The notes beneath the pieces are model-generated. The model was not told the DNA's origin and searched no databases. It saw only the letters and a list, made by a program, of their open reading frames with translations. A program made the position numbers and the translations under genes. A DNA stretch of 64,000 nt from Duganella sp. BJB480 (lineage in GTDB: Bacteria > Pseudomonadota > Gammaproteobacteria > Burkholderiales > Burkholderiaceae_D), in the NCBI GenBank assembly GCA_003416985.1, contig QVIN01000003.1:558001-622000 (forward strand), in the 5' to 3' direction. Shown piece after piece: positions 1-9,518 of the stretch. Each line of letters starts with the position of its first letter. The first letter of the stretch is position 1.

Positions 1-326
1 CGGTGTCGATCGCGATCGCCGAGCAGGCGCTGGCCAAGGCCAAGCTGCCGGCCAACCTGGTGGTGGACTGCTCGCACGCCAACAGCTACAAGAAGCCTGA
101 ACTGCAACCGCTGGTGATGGCCGACGTCATCCACCAGATCGTGCAGGGCAACCAGTCGCTGGTCGGCGTGATGATCGAGTCCAACATCGTCGGCGGCAAC
201 CAGAAGATCCCGACCGACCTGACTCAGCTGAAGTACGGCTGTTCGGTCACCGACGGCTGCATCGACTGGGAAACCACCGAACAGATGCTGCGCGACGCGC
301 ACAAGCAACTCAAGCACCGTCCATAA
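1..326 (+). CDS. aroG: 3-deoxy-7-phosphoheptulonate synthase, C-terminal part (5' end outside window)
   Basis: This is the last 107 or so residues of a class I DAHP synthase, which condenses phosphoenolpyruvate and erythrose 4-phosphate as the first step of the shikimate pathway in the cytoplasm. The visible part carries the family signatures VVDCSHANSYKK and GVMIESNIVGGNQ, and ends with the typical CIDWETTEQML tail. The reading frame is open to the left edge, so the real start lies upstream; the GTG at base 3 is only an internal codon. It converges on the NirD-like gene one base beyond its stop. The feedback-inhibition type (Phe, Tyr or Trp) cannot be decided from this fragment. Confidence 0.92.
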   Translation, partial: VSIAIAEQALAKAKLPANLVVDCSHANSYKKPELQPLVMADVIHQIVQGNQSLVGVMIESNIVGGNQKIPTDLTQLKYGCSVTDGCIDWETTEQMLRDAHKQLKHRP

Positions 327-327
327 G

Positions 328-627
328 CTAGCCGAAGGCCATCACCCGCGTGGCCACGCCGAACGCCCCCGCCAGCGCCGCCTCGGCCTGGCTGGCCGGG
401 GCGCTCAGTTCATCCAGGTCCAGATACACCCTGCAGTCCTCCACCTTGACCGAGTAGCGGCGCGGCTCCGGCTCGTCGGACTCCAGCACCGCCCGCACCT
501 CCTCCTCGCCGATACGGAACAGCGCCACGCCCGGCAGCTCCTGCCAGGCCAGGCCGCGCGGCACCAGGCGCGCGCCGCTGATGGGCACATCCTTGAGTTT
601 GCAAATCAGCTTCCATCGTCCAGACAT
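328..627 (-). CDS. NirD-like small protein lacking the Rieske core
   Basis: This 99-residue protein begins like the small subunit of NADH-dependent nitrite reductase (WKLICKLKDVPISGARLV, then VALFRIGEEEV). It then jumps to what looks like the family's C-terminal strand (RRYSVKVEDCRVYLDL). The roughly 45-residue middle, where canonical Rieske relatives carry the Cys/His iron-sulfur ligands, is absent; only one Cys remains in that half. There is a good ribosome site (AGGGAGG) about nine bases before the ATG, and the frame is intact, so it may be expressed. No nirB or nitrate genes are nearby. It could be a decayed nirD or a repurposed short form. The NirD relationship is judged by eye. Confidence 0.5.
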   Translation of the reverse strand: MSGRWKLICKLKDVPISGARLVPRGLAWQELPGVALFRIGEEEVRAVLESDEPEPRRYSVKVEDCRVYLDLDELSAPASQAEAALAGAFGVATRVMAFG

Positions 628-813
628 CGCGCGCCTCCCTAGTCAACTCACCCCGGTTGTCTAAGCAAAAGCGGTGCCACGAAAACCGCGCCAATTCCTG
701 ACCGAATGGCAAAATTCCGCACTCCGCCAGTGCGGCCCGGAGCCGCCGTGGTGCATGCTTGCACGCACTTTCCATTACAATGGCGGATTCCTCTTTTCAT
801 TTGTGCTCCCTCC

Positions 814-1854
814 ATGATCGTTCTCGGCGTCGAATCCTCCTGTGACGAAACCGGCCTTGCGCTGTACGACACGCAACACGGCCTGCTGTCCCACGCCCTG
901 TATTCGCAGGTGGCGATGCACGAGGAGTACGGCGGCGTGGTGCCGGAACTGGCCTCGCGCGACCACATCCGCCGCGCCATCCCGCTGCTGACGCAGACGC
1001 TGGAAGGCGCCGGCAAGACGCTGGCCGACATCGACGCCATCGCCTACACGCAGGGCCCCGGCCTGGCGGGCGCGCTGCTGGTGGGTTCGTCGGTGGCGTG
1101 CAGCCTGGGCCTGGCGCTGGACAAGCCGGTGCTGGGCGTGCACCACCTGGAGGGCCATCTGCTGTCGCCGCTGCTGGCGTCGCAGCCGCCGGAGTTCCCC
1201 TTCATCGCGTTGCTGGTCTCGGGTGGACACACCCAGCTGATGCGGGTGGACGGCGTCGGCCAGTACACGCTGCTGGGCGAAACGCTGGACGACGCTGCCG
1301 GCGAAGCCTTCGACAAGTCGGCCAAGCTGCTGGGCCTGGGCTATCCGGGCGGGCCGGCGATTTCACGCCTGGCCGAGTTCGGCGATCCGACGGCCTACAA
1401 GCTGCCGCGCCCGATGTTGCATACCAAGGATTTCAATTTCAGCTTCTCCGGCCTGAAGACGGCGGTGCTGACGGTGGTGAAGAACCACGAGGAAAAGGTC
1501 ATCGCGAATATCTGCGAGCAGGACAAGGCCGACATCGCGCGCGGCTTCGTCGACGCCATCGTCGACGTGCTGACCGCGAAGTGCGTGTCCGCGCTCAAGC
1601 ACACCGGCCTGAAGCGGTTGGTGATCGCGGGCGGCGTGGGCGCCAACTCGCAGCTGCGGGCGTCGCTGAACGCGGCGGCGGCCAAGAAGAAGTTCAAGGT
1701 CTACTACCCCGAACTGGAATTCTGCACGGACAACGGCGCGATGATCGCCTTCGCCGGGGCCATGCGCTTGATGATCAACCCGGACGCGGCAAAAAAGGAC
1801 TACTCGTTCAACGTGCGTCCGCGCTGGCCGCTGGACGACATCAAGGTCGTCTAG
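814..1854 (+). CDS. tsaD: tRNA N6-adenosine threonylcarbamoyltransferase TsaD
   Basis: TsaD transfers the threonylcarbamoyl group to A37 of ANN-decoding tRNAs, working with TsaB and TsaE. The 346-residue protein starts with [14 protein letters not shown] and has the ASKHA ATP-binding fold. The metal site HLEGH (His111, His115) is present, as are SGGHTQL and [10 protein letters not shown]. The ATG at 814 fits the family N-terminus; a longer frame back to 706 adds 36 unrelated residues and is rejected. Its partner tsaE lies 27 kb away at 28.0 kb. The stop overlaps the stop of the convergent small gene inside a shared CTAG. Confidence 0.97.
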   Translation: MIVLGVESSCDETGLALYDTQHGLLSHALYSQVAMHEEYGGVVPELASRDHIRRAIPLLTQTLEGAGKTLADIDAIAYTQGPGLAGALLVGSSVACSLGLALDKPVLGVHHLEGHLLSPLLASQPPEFPFIALLVSGGHTQLMRVDGVGQYTLLGETLDDAAGEAFDKSAKLLGLGYPGGPAISRLAEFGDPTAYKLPRPMLHTKDFNFSFSGLKTAVLTVVKNHEEKVIANICEQDKADIARGFVDAIVDVLTAKCVSALKHTGLKRLVIAGGVGANSQLRASLNAAAAKKKFKVYYPELEFCTDNGAMIAFAGAMRLMINPDAAKKDYSFNVRPRWPLDDIKVV

Positions 1855-2030
1855 GCAAACGCCACCGAGGCCAGCACGGCCAGGCCGGCCAGCGCCAGCA
1901 GGTATTTGAGCTTGCCCTGGCCCAGATGCACACCGCGCGCGGCAATGCGCTCGCTGCGCAGACGATGCTCGTCCGACGACGATTCGTGGGCCACTGTGTT
2001 GTTTGATTTATTTTCAGTTGCGGTATTCAT
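1851..2030 (-). CDS. small single-pass membrane protein, hypothetical
   Basis: This 59-residue protein has a polar, charged N-terminal half ([11 protein letters not shown], then several Ser/Glu/Arg) and a C-terminal hydrophobic helix ([17 protein letters not shown]) ending at the stop. That layout suggests a tail-anchored inner-membrane peptide. The ATG at 2030 follows a strong GGAGG ribosome site with five bases between; the alternative start at 2042 has none. I do not recognise the family. It converges on tsaD with overlapping stops. Confidence 0.6.
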   Translation of the reverse strand: MNTATENKSNNTVAHESSSDEHRLRSERIAARGVHLGQGKLKYLLALAGLAVLASVAFA

Positions 2031-2179
2031 AACAGCCTCCATGTGTGTCGATCATGTTCCTTTCTGGAGGGCAATGCAATTGTCGTGCCAACCATCTAGG
2101 TCAAAAGTAGCCTAGACGACTTGATTCTAAGCCTTTTTGTGGCAAACATACGACACGATACGGGTAGGCAATTGGCCGG

Positions 2180-3106
2180 CTAGGCGGGTCGCAGGGCGCG
2201 CCCCTGCGCCGCCAGCCGCTGCGGCACCCGCTCGGCGATGAAATCGATGAAGTGCCGCACCCGCAGCGGCATCAGGGTGCGCTGCTGGTAGTACATGAAC
2301 ACGCCGCTGTTGGAGGTGGCCGTGTCCGGCAGCAGCGGCACCAGCGCGCCACTGGCCAGCTCGGCCTCGATCATGAAGACCGGCAGCTGGCCGATGCCCA
2401 GGCCGCTGCGCACCGCCGTCAACTCCCCTTCCACCGTATTAAAGCTGGCCACGGCCGGCATTTCCTGATAGACGGTCGCGCCGTCCACCTGCAACTCCCA
2501 CGGCATCAAACGGCCGGTGCTGGGGCGGCGGAAACCGGTGCAGCGATGCTGCCGCAGCTCGTCCACCGTCCCGGGCGTGCCGTGTTCGGCCAGGTAGCCG
2601 GGCGTGGCGCAGGGCAGCAGCAGGATCTCGCCCAGCTTGCGCGACACCAGGTTGCGCTCGGGCGGGCTGCCGGCGCGGAAGCCGACGTCGATCTTGTTCT
2701 CCACCAGATCGGTGAAATGGTCGTCCAGCTGCACATCGAAATGCGCGCCGGGATGGCGCCGCTGGAACTCCGGCAGCAGCGGAACGATGATGGTGGTGCC
2801 GATCGACATGGGCGCCACCATGCGGATCAGGCCGTCGACTTCGAGGCGGCTGTTCTGGATCTGGTCCAGCGCCTCGTCCAGCAGGCGCAGGCCGGGGTTG
2901 GCCAGCTCGAACAGGCGGGCGCCCTCCTCCGTCAGGCTCAGGCTGCGCGTGGTGCGGTGGAACAGGCGCACGCCCAGGTGCACCTCCAGCTGCCGCACCG
3001 CCTTGCTGACGGCCTGCGGCGTCAGGCCCGCATCCACCGCCGCCTGGCTGAAACTCTTGGCGCGCACCACGGCGATGAACAAACTGAGGACTCGGGCTTT
3101 ATCCAT
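2180..3106 (-). CDS. LysR-family transcriptional regulator
   Basis: This is a 308-residue LysR-type regulator. The N-terminal winged helix-turn-helix covers residues 1-60 (MDKARVLSLFIAVVRAKSFSQAAVDAGLT; RLFHRTTRSLSLTEEG). A LysR substrate-binding domain follows from about residue 88. The start at 3106 matches the usual LysR N-terminus; the frame runs 25 codons further upstream, but that part is not LysR-like. It is divergent from the short-chain dehydrogenase gene and probably controls it, with a 7-bp inverted repeat lying between them. The ligand is unknown. Confidence 0.9.
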   Translation of the reverse strand: MDKARVLSLFIAVVRAKSFSQAAVDAGLTPQAVSKAVRQLEVHLGVRLFHRTTRSLSLTEEGARLFELANPGLRLLDEALDQIQNSRLEVDGLIRMVAPMSIGTTIIVPLLPEFQRRHPGAHFDVQLDDHFTDLVENKIDVGFRAGSPPERNLVSRKLGEILLLPCATPGYLAEHGTPGTVDELRQHRCTGFRRPSTGRLMPWELQVDGATVYQEMPAVASFNTVEGELTAVRSGLGIGQLPVFMIEAELASGALVPLLPDTATSNSGVFMYYQQRTLMPLRVRHFIDFIAERVPQRLAAQGRALRPA

Positions 3107-3149
3107 ATTTACAACCAAAAGATGATAATCAAACAGCTTTCCTATGGCT

Positions 3150-3177
3150 AGTGTAGCAGCTTGCCTCCGCCTACACT
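3150..3177. promoter_or_regulatory. candidate operator between LysR and SDR genes
   Basis: A perfect 7-bp inverted repeat, AGTGTAG then 14 bases then CTACACT, sits in the 107-base divergent gap, 36 bases before the SDR start. LysR proteins usually bind interrupted dyads near the divergent target gene. The assignment is inferred from position and symmetry only. Confidence 0.35.
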
Positions 3178-3213
3178 GCACGCTACGAACTCACCCATCC
3201 AAAGGAAACGATC

Positions 3214-4074
3214 ATGGCTGGCACTGCACAAAAAGTATGGTTCATCACCGGCGCCTCGCGCGGCTTCGGCCTGCTGACGGCGCAACAAGCGCTGGCGCGC
3301 GGCGACTTCGTGGTCGCCACCGCCCGCGATCCGCTCACCGTGACCGCCGCGCTGGGCGATCATCCGAACCTGTTGGCGCTGCGGCTGGACGTCAGGCTGG
3401 AGGCGCAAGCCGTCACCGCCGTCCAGCAGGCGCTGGCGCGCTTCGGCCGCATCGACGTGCTGGTCAACAACGCCGGCTACGGCCTGCTGGGCGCGGTGGA
3501 GGAAGCCAGCGCCGAGGAAGTGCGCGCGCTGTACGACACCAACGTCTTCGGCCTGCTCAACGTCACCCGCGCCGCGCTGCCGGCGATGCGCAAGCGGGGC
3601 GGCGGCCACGTGATCAACCTCTCGTCGGTGGGCGGCTATACGGCGTTTCCCGGCTGGGGCTTGTACAGCTCGACCAAGTTCGCGGTCGAGGGCTTGAGCG
3701 AGGCGCTGGCGATGGAACTGGCGCCGCTGGGCATCCATGTGACGGTGGTGGAACCGGGCTTCTTCCGCACCGACTTCCTCGACGCCTCGTCGCTGGCCAC
3801 CACCCACGACCGCATCGATGCCTACGCCGCCACCGTGGGCGCGATGCGCGAGTTCGCGGCAGGCGTCAATCACAAGCAGCCGGGCGATCCGGCCAAGCTG
3901 GCCGGCGCCCTGCTGCAACTGGCCGACAGCGCGCAGCCGCCGGTGCGCCTGCAACTGGGCTCGGACACGGTGGAACGCGTGCGCGCCAAGAACCTGTCGG
4001 TCGAAGCCGAGATGGCGCAGTGGCTGGAGCTGGCGGTATCGACCGATTTCGATACGCTGCAAAAGGCCGCTTAA
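3214..4074 (+). CDS. SDR-family oxidoreductase
   Basis: This is a 286-residue classical short-chain dehydrogenase/reductase. It has the nucleotide-binding TGASRGFG near residue 13, NNAG at about residue 88, and the catalytic Ser-Tyr-Lys set (SSVGGYTAFPGWGLYSSTKFAVEG). The Arg/Asp context after the second strand suggests NADP preference, but this is uncertain. The ribosome site is AAAGGA and the ATG is at 3214. It is divergent from the LysR gene. Its stop overlaps the stop of the convergent membrane hydrolase gene in a shared TTAA. The substrate is not predictable. Confidence 0.92.
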   Translation: MAGTAQKVWFITGASRGFGLLTAQQALARGDFVVATARDPLTVTAALGDHPNLLALRLDVRLEAQAVTAVQQALARFGRIDVLVNNAGYGLLGAVEEASAEEVRALYDTNVFGLLNVTRAALPAMRKRGGGHVINLSSVGGYTAFPGWGLYSSTKFAVEGLSEALAMELAPLGIHVTVVEPGFFRTDFLDASSLATTHDRIDAYAATVGAMREFAAGVNHKQPGDPAKLAGALLQLADSAQPPVRLQLGSDTVERVRAKNLSVEAEMAQWLELAVSTDFDTLQKAA

Positions 4075-5321
4075 AGTTTGCCCGGCGGGTGCAGCGACAG
4101 CAAGTCCTCGCGCGGATAGCCCCACGCGGGCACGCCCTCTGGGCACTTAATGGCCTGCGTGGCATGCAGCGTGGTGAAGTTCCCGCGCGGCGTCGTGGCG
4201 AAGCGGTAGTCGGCCAGGTCGCCGGTGGCCAGCATCAGCGCCGGCATGCGGGCGAAGCGCAGCCACGCGTCCACCTGACAGTTCTCGGCCTTCAGCATGC
4301 GCAGCGCCGGCAGGCTGGCCAGCACCGTGCCGAATTGCTGCACGCCCGGCGACAAGGCCAGCACCGTCGCCGGCGATCCGACCAGACCCGCCGGACAAGC
4401 CATCGGCGCCAGCCACGCAGGCGCCAGGCTGGCCACGCCGCGCCGCAGGCGGTAGTAGCCCTGCTTCTCATTGGCCTCCACGCTGGCGTAGGACCAGCAC
4501 AAAGGCTGCGACGGAAACGCTGTCATCGCCACATCCATCACGCGCACGCCGGGATCGGCCTTCAGCAGCGCGGCGCCGATCTGCTCGCGCCCGTAGTGCG
4601 AGGCCAAACCCTGCATCGCGATGAAGCCGGCGCTGACGGCCAGCGCCAGCACCAACCCCGCGCGGCCCTGCGCACCGGCGCGCCACTGCGCCGCGCCGCA
4701 GGCGCATGCAATCGCCAGCAGCGCCGCGAACGAAGTCCATCCCAGATAGCCTTTGGCGGCGAACACCACCAGCGCGGCGAACAGGCAGGCCAGGCCGAGC
4801 ACGCGCAACGAACGCCAACGCATGATCAACGCCATCGGCACGCCGATCGCCACCCAGAACAAGGGCTCGACGATGAACACCATGTCGCCGTAGAACCAGC
4901 GGCCGGTGAACGGATACCACGGATGGATGCCATACGAATTGGTGAAGTCCATCACCAAGTGCAGAGCGAAGCCGAGGCCCACGCTCAAGGCCAGGCCGAG
5001 CCGCGCCGGCCGGCTGGTCTTCAACAGCGCCCGCGCCGACGGCCAGCACAACCACAGCAGCGCCGCCAGCAGCAAGGCCTGCGGGAGCAACAGCAAGGCC
5101 GTGTGCGTATGTCCGCGATGATTGAGCAGATAGCCCAGCGGATCGGGCAGCAGCTTGTTCAGGACCAGGTCGAGATCGGGAAAATTACTGGCCAGCGCGC
5201 AGGACACCAGCAGCAGCCGATGCCTCACTCGCTGCGCCGGCGCGTCCGTCTCGACGGGCAGGCTGCGGTGCACCAGTTCTCCAACGCCGAAGCCGATGAT
5301 GCTGTGGGTGATATTGTCCAT
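4071..5321 (-). CDS. membrane-bound metal-dependent hydrolase (YdjM/DUF457 type)
   Basis: This 416-residue inner-membrane protein opens with MDNITHSIIGFGVGELVHRSL and carries the conserved metal-binding pattern of the YdjM family: THS near the N-terminus, FPDLD at about residue 49, NHRGHTHT at about 68, and HLVMDFTNSYG in the middle. Several hydrophobic helices follow, then a C-terminal soluble part of about 170 residues. Family members in E. coli are LexA-regulated, but their chemistry is poorly known. It is the last gene of the GGDEF-DUF427-ATPase operon, starting four bases after the ATPase stop. Confidence 0.85.
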   Translation of the reverse strand: MDNITHSIIGFGVGELVHRSLPVETDAPAQRVRHRLLLVSCALASNFPDLDLVLNKLLPDPLGYLLNHRGHTHTALLLLPQALLLAALLWLCWPSARALLKTSRPARLGLALSVGLGFALHLVMDFTNSYGIHPWYPFTGRWFYGDMVFIVEPLFWVAIGVPMALIMRWRSLRVLGLACLFAALVVFAAKGYLGWTSFAALLAIACACGAAQWRAGAQGRAGLVLALAVSAGFIAMQGLASHYGREQIGAALLKADPGVRVMDVAMTAFPSQPLCWSYASVEANEKQGYYRLRRGVASLAPAWLAPMACPAGLVGSPATVLALSPGVQQFGTVLASLPALRMLKAENCQVDAWLRFARMPALMLATGDLADYRFATTPRGNFTTLHATQAIKCPEGVPAWGYPREDLLSLHPPGKL

Positions 5322-5325
5322 GGTG

Positions 5326-6057
<732 letters not shown>

Positions 6058-6060
6058 CGA

Positions 6061-6351
6061 CTAGCGCTGCACGTCCACGCCGCGCCAGAACGCCACGTGG
6101 TCCTTGATCTGCGCGGCCTTCTCGGACGGCTCCGGGTAGTACCAGGCGGCGTTCTCGTTGACCTTGCCGTCGACGTTCAGGCTGTAGTAGCTGGCCAGGC
6201 CCTTCCACGGGCAGCGCGTGGTGTGCGCGCTGGCCTGCAGGTATTCCCGCTTGACGCTGGACGGCGGGAAGTAGACGTTGTTCTCGACGATTTCAACCTC
6301 GTCGTCCTTCGCCTGCGCGATGACGACGCCGTTCCAGGTGGCGGTGGGCAT
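6061..6351 (-). CDS. DUF427 domain protein
   Basis: This 96-residue protein consists almost entirely of a DUF427 domain. The family signatures are WNGVVIAQ, VYFPPSSV, TRCPWKGLASYYSL and AAWYYPEP. The domain is a small beta-rich fold of unknown function found in many bacteria and fungi. A good AAGGAA ribosome site precedes the ATG at 6351. It sits 24 bases after the GGDEF gene and directly before the ATPase gene. Confidence 0.9.
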   Translation of the reverse strand: MPTATWNGVVIAQAKDDEVEIVENNVYFPPSSVKREYLQASAHTTRCPWKGLASYYSLNVDGKVNENAAWYYPEPSEKAAQIKDHVAFWRGVDVQR

Positions 6352-6375
6352 GGTGGATTCCTTTCGGTGTCGGTG

Positions 6376-7428
6376 TCAGGTGGGGCCGCACTCGACGCGG
6401 TTGCGGCCGGCGTGCTTGGCGCGGTACAGCGAGTCGTCGGCCTGGCGCAGCAGGCTTTCCGCGTCGGCGATGCCCATGTGGTCGAACGAGCCCACGCCCA
6501 GGCTGGCCGTCACCGGCAGCAGGCGCGGGCCGGCGTAGTGCAGTTGCGCCTCGATCTTGGCGCGCAGGGTCTCGGCGAGTTTGCAGGCGCCTTCGACCGG
6601 CGTGTTCGGCAGGAGCACGCACAGCTCCTCGCCGCCGTAGCGGCCCGGCACGTCGATCACGCGCACGCTCTCGCGCAGCAGCCGGCCGACGCTGGCCAAC
6701 ACCTGGTCGCCGACCGCGTGGCCGTATTCGTCGTTGATGCGCTTGAAATGGTCGAGGTCTATCATCACCGCCGACAGCGGCGAGCGGAAGCGCTTGGCGC
6801 GCGCGGCCTCGAACTTCAGGCGGTGCAGCAGCGAGCGGCGGTTGTGCAGGCCGGTCAGCTCGTCGGTGGTGGCCAGCTGCTCCAGCTCGCGCACGGCGGA
6901 CTCCAGCGTCTTCTGGTTGGCGCGCAGCTCGATCAGCGCCATCACCTGGCGCGCCAGCTTGACCAGCATGGCGTGCTGCTCGGCGCCCAGGCCGCCCGGC
7001 TTGGTGTCCATCACGCACAGCGTGCCGATGGCGAAACCGTCCGACGAGGTCAGCGCCACGCTGCTGTACATTCGCATGAACGGCGCGTTGACCGTCAGCG
7101 CCATGTGGGCGGTGCGGAAGTCCTGCGTCAGGTCGGGGATTTCGGTGGCGGCCTCGCCCAGCACCGCCAGCGAGCAGTAGCTCTCGCCGCGCGGCAGCTC
7201 GCCCAGCTGCATGCCGGCGCAGGACTTGATCCAGACGCGCTCGGCGTCCACCAGCGAGATGAAGGCATACGGCACTTCGCACACCTTGGCGGCCAGCTCG
7301 GTGAGGAAGCTGAAGTCTTCGCAGGCGGGGGTGTCGAGGATGTGGTAACGGTGCAGTGCGGCCAGGCGGAACTGGTCGGCCTGCGGACGGGCGATGGACA
7401 GTGTGTGTACTTTTTCTGCGGCCAGCAT
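6376..7428 (-). CDS. GAF-domain diguanylate cyclase
   Basis: This 350-residue cytoplasmic protein has an N-terminal GAF domain (about residues 25-165; RVWIKSCAGMQLGELPRGESYCS is characteristic of the GAF-GGDEF group). A GGDEF domain follows (about 185-345) with the active-site loop RYGGEEL. It should make cyclic di-GMP. The motif is GGEEL, which is catalytically competent; an inhibitory RxxD site is not obvious. Start at 7428, with AGGGAGG five bases before it. It is the first gene of a four-gene minus-strand operon. Confidence 0.93.
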   Translation of the reverse strand: MLAAEKVHTLSIARPQADQFRLAALHRYHILDTPACEDFSFLTELAAKVCEVPYAFISLVDAERVWIKSCAGMQLGELPRGESYCSLAVLGEAATEIPDLTQDFRTAHMALTVNAPFMRMYSSVALTSSDGFAIGTLCVMDTKPGGLGAEQHAMLVKLARQVMALIELRANQKTLESAVRELEQLATTDELTGLHNRRSLLHRLKFEAARAKRFRSPLSAVMIDLDHFKRINDEYGHAVGDQVLASVGRLLRESVRVIDVPGRYGGEELCVLLPNTPVEGACKLAETLRAKIEAQLHYAGPRLLPVTASLGVGSFDHMGIADAESLLRQADDSLYRAKHAGRNRVECGPT

Positions 7429-7524
7429 AGGCCTCCCTGTAGCGACGTCGATCTTTTTTTGGGCACCCGGCGTGACGCGGGACCGAGCTATGGTGCTACC
7501 CGATCAGTTTATCGCAAAACAAGG

Positions 7525-7550
7525 GCGGCGGGAGCACTTGCCCCCGCCGC
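7525..7550 (-). terminator. hairpin terminator after DsbA-like gene
   Basis: An 8-bp GC stem (GCGGCGGG / CCCGCCGC) with a 10-base loop lies just downstream of the DsbA-like gene stop. Read on the minus strand it is followed by a short CTTGTTTT run. On the plus side a longer T run follows, so it may act in both directions. Confidence 0.55.
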
Positions 7551-7560
7551 GTCGATTTTT

Positions 7561-8211
7561 TTAAGCCGTCTGCGCCATGATCTCGCGCAGCGCCTTTTCA
7601 AACACGGCGGCCGGCTGCCCGCCCGAAATCAGGTGGCGCTCGTTGATGATCACGGCCGGCACCGAGTTGATGCCGTGGCGCTGGAAGAACTGCTCGCGCT
7701 CGCGCACCTCGTCGGCGAACCGGTTCGTTTGCAGCACCTCGGCGGCGGCATCGGTGTCCAGCCCCACTTCGCCGGCCACGCGCAGCAGCACCTCGTGCGA
7801 GCTCGGATCCTCGCCCTGGGTGAAGTAGGCGCCGAACAGCGCTTCCTTCAGCTCCTTCTGCTTGCCCTCCAGCTCGGCCCAGTGCAGCAGGCGGTGGGCG
7901 TCGAAGGTGTTGTAGATACGGCTGCGCTTGCCCATCGCGAAATCGAAGCCGACTTCGGCGCCGCGCGCGCGTATCATCTCGCGCGCCTGCTCCTGCTGGG
8001 CGGCGGTCGAGCCGTATTTTTCGGCCAGGTGCTCGCCGATGTCCTGGCCCTCGGGGACCATCTTGGGGTTCAGCTCGAAGGGCTGGAAGTGCAGGCTCAC
8101 CACCGCCTCGTCGCCGATATTGGCCAGCGCCTGGTCCAGCGACTTGAGGCCGATGGCGCACCAAGGGCAGGAAACGTCGGAGACGAAATCGATCTTCAGG
8201 GGAGTGCTCAT
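7561..8211 (-). CDS. DsbA-family oxidoreductase (FrnE/2-hydroxychromene isomerase-like)
   Basis: This 216-residue cytoplasmic thioredoxin-fold protein has an N-terminal CPWC active site (Cys15, Cys18) after DFVSDVS. The helical insertion is typical of the FrnE group, with cis-Pro in GINSVPAVIINE. Relatives act in disulfide or polyketide chemistry and in oxidative-stress defence. There is no signal peptide, so it is unlike periplasmic DsbA. It is a single transcription unit or the distal gene after plsY, and a hairpin follows the stop. Confidence 0.9.
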   Translation of the reverse strand: MSTPLKIDFVSDVSCPWCAIGLKSLDQALANIGDEAVVSLHFQPFELNPKMVPEGQDIGEHLAEKYGSTAAQQEQAREMIRARGAEVGFDFAMGKRSRIYNTFDAHRLLHWAELEGKQKELKEALFGAYFTQGEDPSSHEVLLRVAGEVGLDTDAAAEVLQTNRFADEVREREQFFQRHGINSVPAVIINERHLISGGQPAAVFEKALREIMAQTA

Positions 8212-8289
8212 GATGTGCCTTTGCTAAACGGAATTTTCAGCATATGGCGACGCCCGGCGCGAAATCAAGCGCCGGGACGGGGGATGGCC

Positions 8290-8919
8290 TTACTTTTTCT
8301 TGGCCTTGACGGCGTCTTTGCTCTTGCTGCCGATGCGGCTTTCCTTGCCGGCAAGCAAATTGGAAATATTTTTGCTGTGACGGAAAGCCAACAGCGCGCT
8401 CATCACGAACACGGCGAACAGCTGCGGCTCGACGCCGAACAGCAGGCCGTAGTAGAACGGCGCGAACAGCGCCGCCACCAGCGCGGCCAGCGACGAGTAG
8501 CGGAACGCGAACGCCACCGCCAGCCAGGTCACCAGGGTGGCCAGGCCCAGCCACGGATTCAGGCCCAGCAGCACGCCCAGCGCGGTCGCCACGCCCTTGC
8601 CGCCGACGAAACGGAAGAACACCGGCCACAGATGGCCCAGGAACACCGCGATCGCCACCAGCGCGATGGTGGCGTCGCCGATGTGCAACTGCTCCTGGTA
8701 GCGCATCGCCAGCCACACCGCCAGCCAGCCCTTGGCGCCGTCGCCGACCAGGGTCATGATGGCCGCGCCCTTGTTACCGCTGCGCAACACGTTGGTGGCG
8801 CCGGGGTTTTTCGAACCGTAGGTGCGGGGATCGGCGATGCCGAACAACTTGCTCATGACGACGGCAAACGAGATCGAGCCGATCAGATAGGCGGCGACGG
8901 TCATCCAAACTGTATTCAT
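8290..8919 (-). CDS. plsY: glycerol-3-phosphate acyltransferase PlsY
   Basis: PlsY acylates glycerol 3-phosphate from acyl-phosphate at the inner membrane, the first step of phospholipid synthesis. The 209-residue protein has the family motifs [28 protein letters not shown] and [13 protein letters not shown], with five or so membrane helices and a Lys-rich tail. The ATG at 8919 has GAGGA in the proper place; the frame extends to 8940, but that codon has no ribosome site. A GC-rich hairpin (8253-8276, CCCGGCGC arms, no T run) follows the stop. Confidence 0.95.
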   Translation of the reverse strand: MNTVWMTVAAYLIGSISFAVVMSKLFGIADPRTYGSKNPGATNVLRSGNKGAAIMTLVGDGAKGWLAVWLAMRYQEQLHIGDATIALVAIAVFLGHLWPVFFRFVGGKGVATALGVLLGLNPWLGLATLVTWLAVAFAFRYSSLAALVAALFAPFYYGLLFGVEPQLFAVFVMSALLAFRHSKNISNLLAGKESRIGSKSKDAVKAKKK

Positions 8920-8978
8920 TATTTCCTCAAAAGTTGTCATACGCCCGTTGGGGGCCGCTGAATATACACTGCCGAGGC

Positions 8979-9470
8979 TTAATCGGCCAGCGCGCAGTGC
9001 ACCGGCCTGGCCTGCAGCAGATCGACCAGCACCCGCGGCGCGATGCCGACCAGATAGCCCCTGCGGCCGCCATTGATATAAATCGTTTCCAGCGCAAGGA
9101 TGCTATCCTCGACGTACACCGGCAGCGCCTTGCGGGTGCCGAACGGCGAGGTGCCGCCGATCTGGTAGCCGCTGTGGCGGGTGGCCACGTCCGGCTTGCA
9201 CGGCTCGACGGACTTGCAGCCGATGCCGCGCGCCAGGTTCTTGGTCGAGACCTTGCAATCGCCGTGCATCAGCACAATCAAGGGTTTAGCGGCCTCGTCC
9301 TGCATGACCAGGGTCTTGACCACGTGGTGTTCGTCCACGCCCAGTTCGCGCGCCGACACCGTGGTGCCGCCGTGCTCCTCGTAGGTGTAGGGGTGCTCGC
9401 TGAAGGCCACCTTGTGCTTGCGCAGCATTTGGGTCGCGGGAGTTTCGGAGATATGCTCTTTTTTAGCCAT
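8979..9470 (-). CDS. ybaK: Cys-tRNA(Pro)/Cys-tRNA(Cys) deacylase YbaK
   Basis: This is a 163-residue YbaK/EbsC-type deacylase that hydrolyses mischarged Cys-tRNA(Pro). The family signatures are visible: [31 protein letters not shown] and [13 protein letters not shown]. The start at ATG 9470 gives the usual length; a much longer open frame upstream is only the reverse shadow of the neighbouring nuclease-like gene. It is divergent from that gene, with 48 bases between starts. Confidence 0.93.
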   Translation of the reverse strand: MAKKEHISETPATQMLRKHKVAFSEHPYTYEEHGGTTVSARELGVDEHHVVKTLVMQDEAAKPLIVLMHGDCKVSTKNLARGIGCKSVEPCKPDVATRHSGYQIGGTSPFGTRKALPVYVEDSILALETIYINGGRRGYLVGIAPRVLVDLLQARPVHCALAD

Positions 9471-9518
9471 GCGTGATACGCTGCTTGTGAAGTAATGTTC
9501 GATCGGGAGTTTCTTATT

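Noticed and set aside
8253..8276. Hairpin after plsY as an intrinsic terminator
   Set aside because: The CCCGGCGC stem is strong, but no T run follows on either strand, so it is noted only under plsY.
6097..8961. 954-codon plus-strand open frame
   Set aside because: It is the antisense shadow of DUF427, the diguanylate cyclase, the DsbA-like gene and plsY, all of which show clear family motifs on the minus strand.
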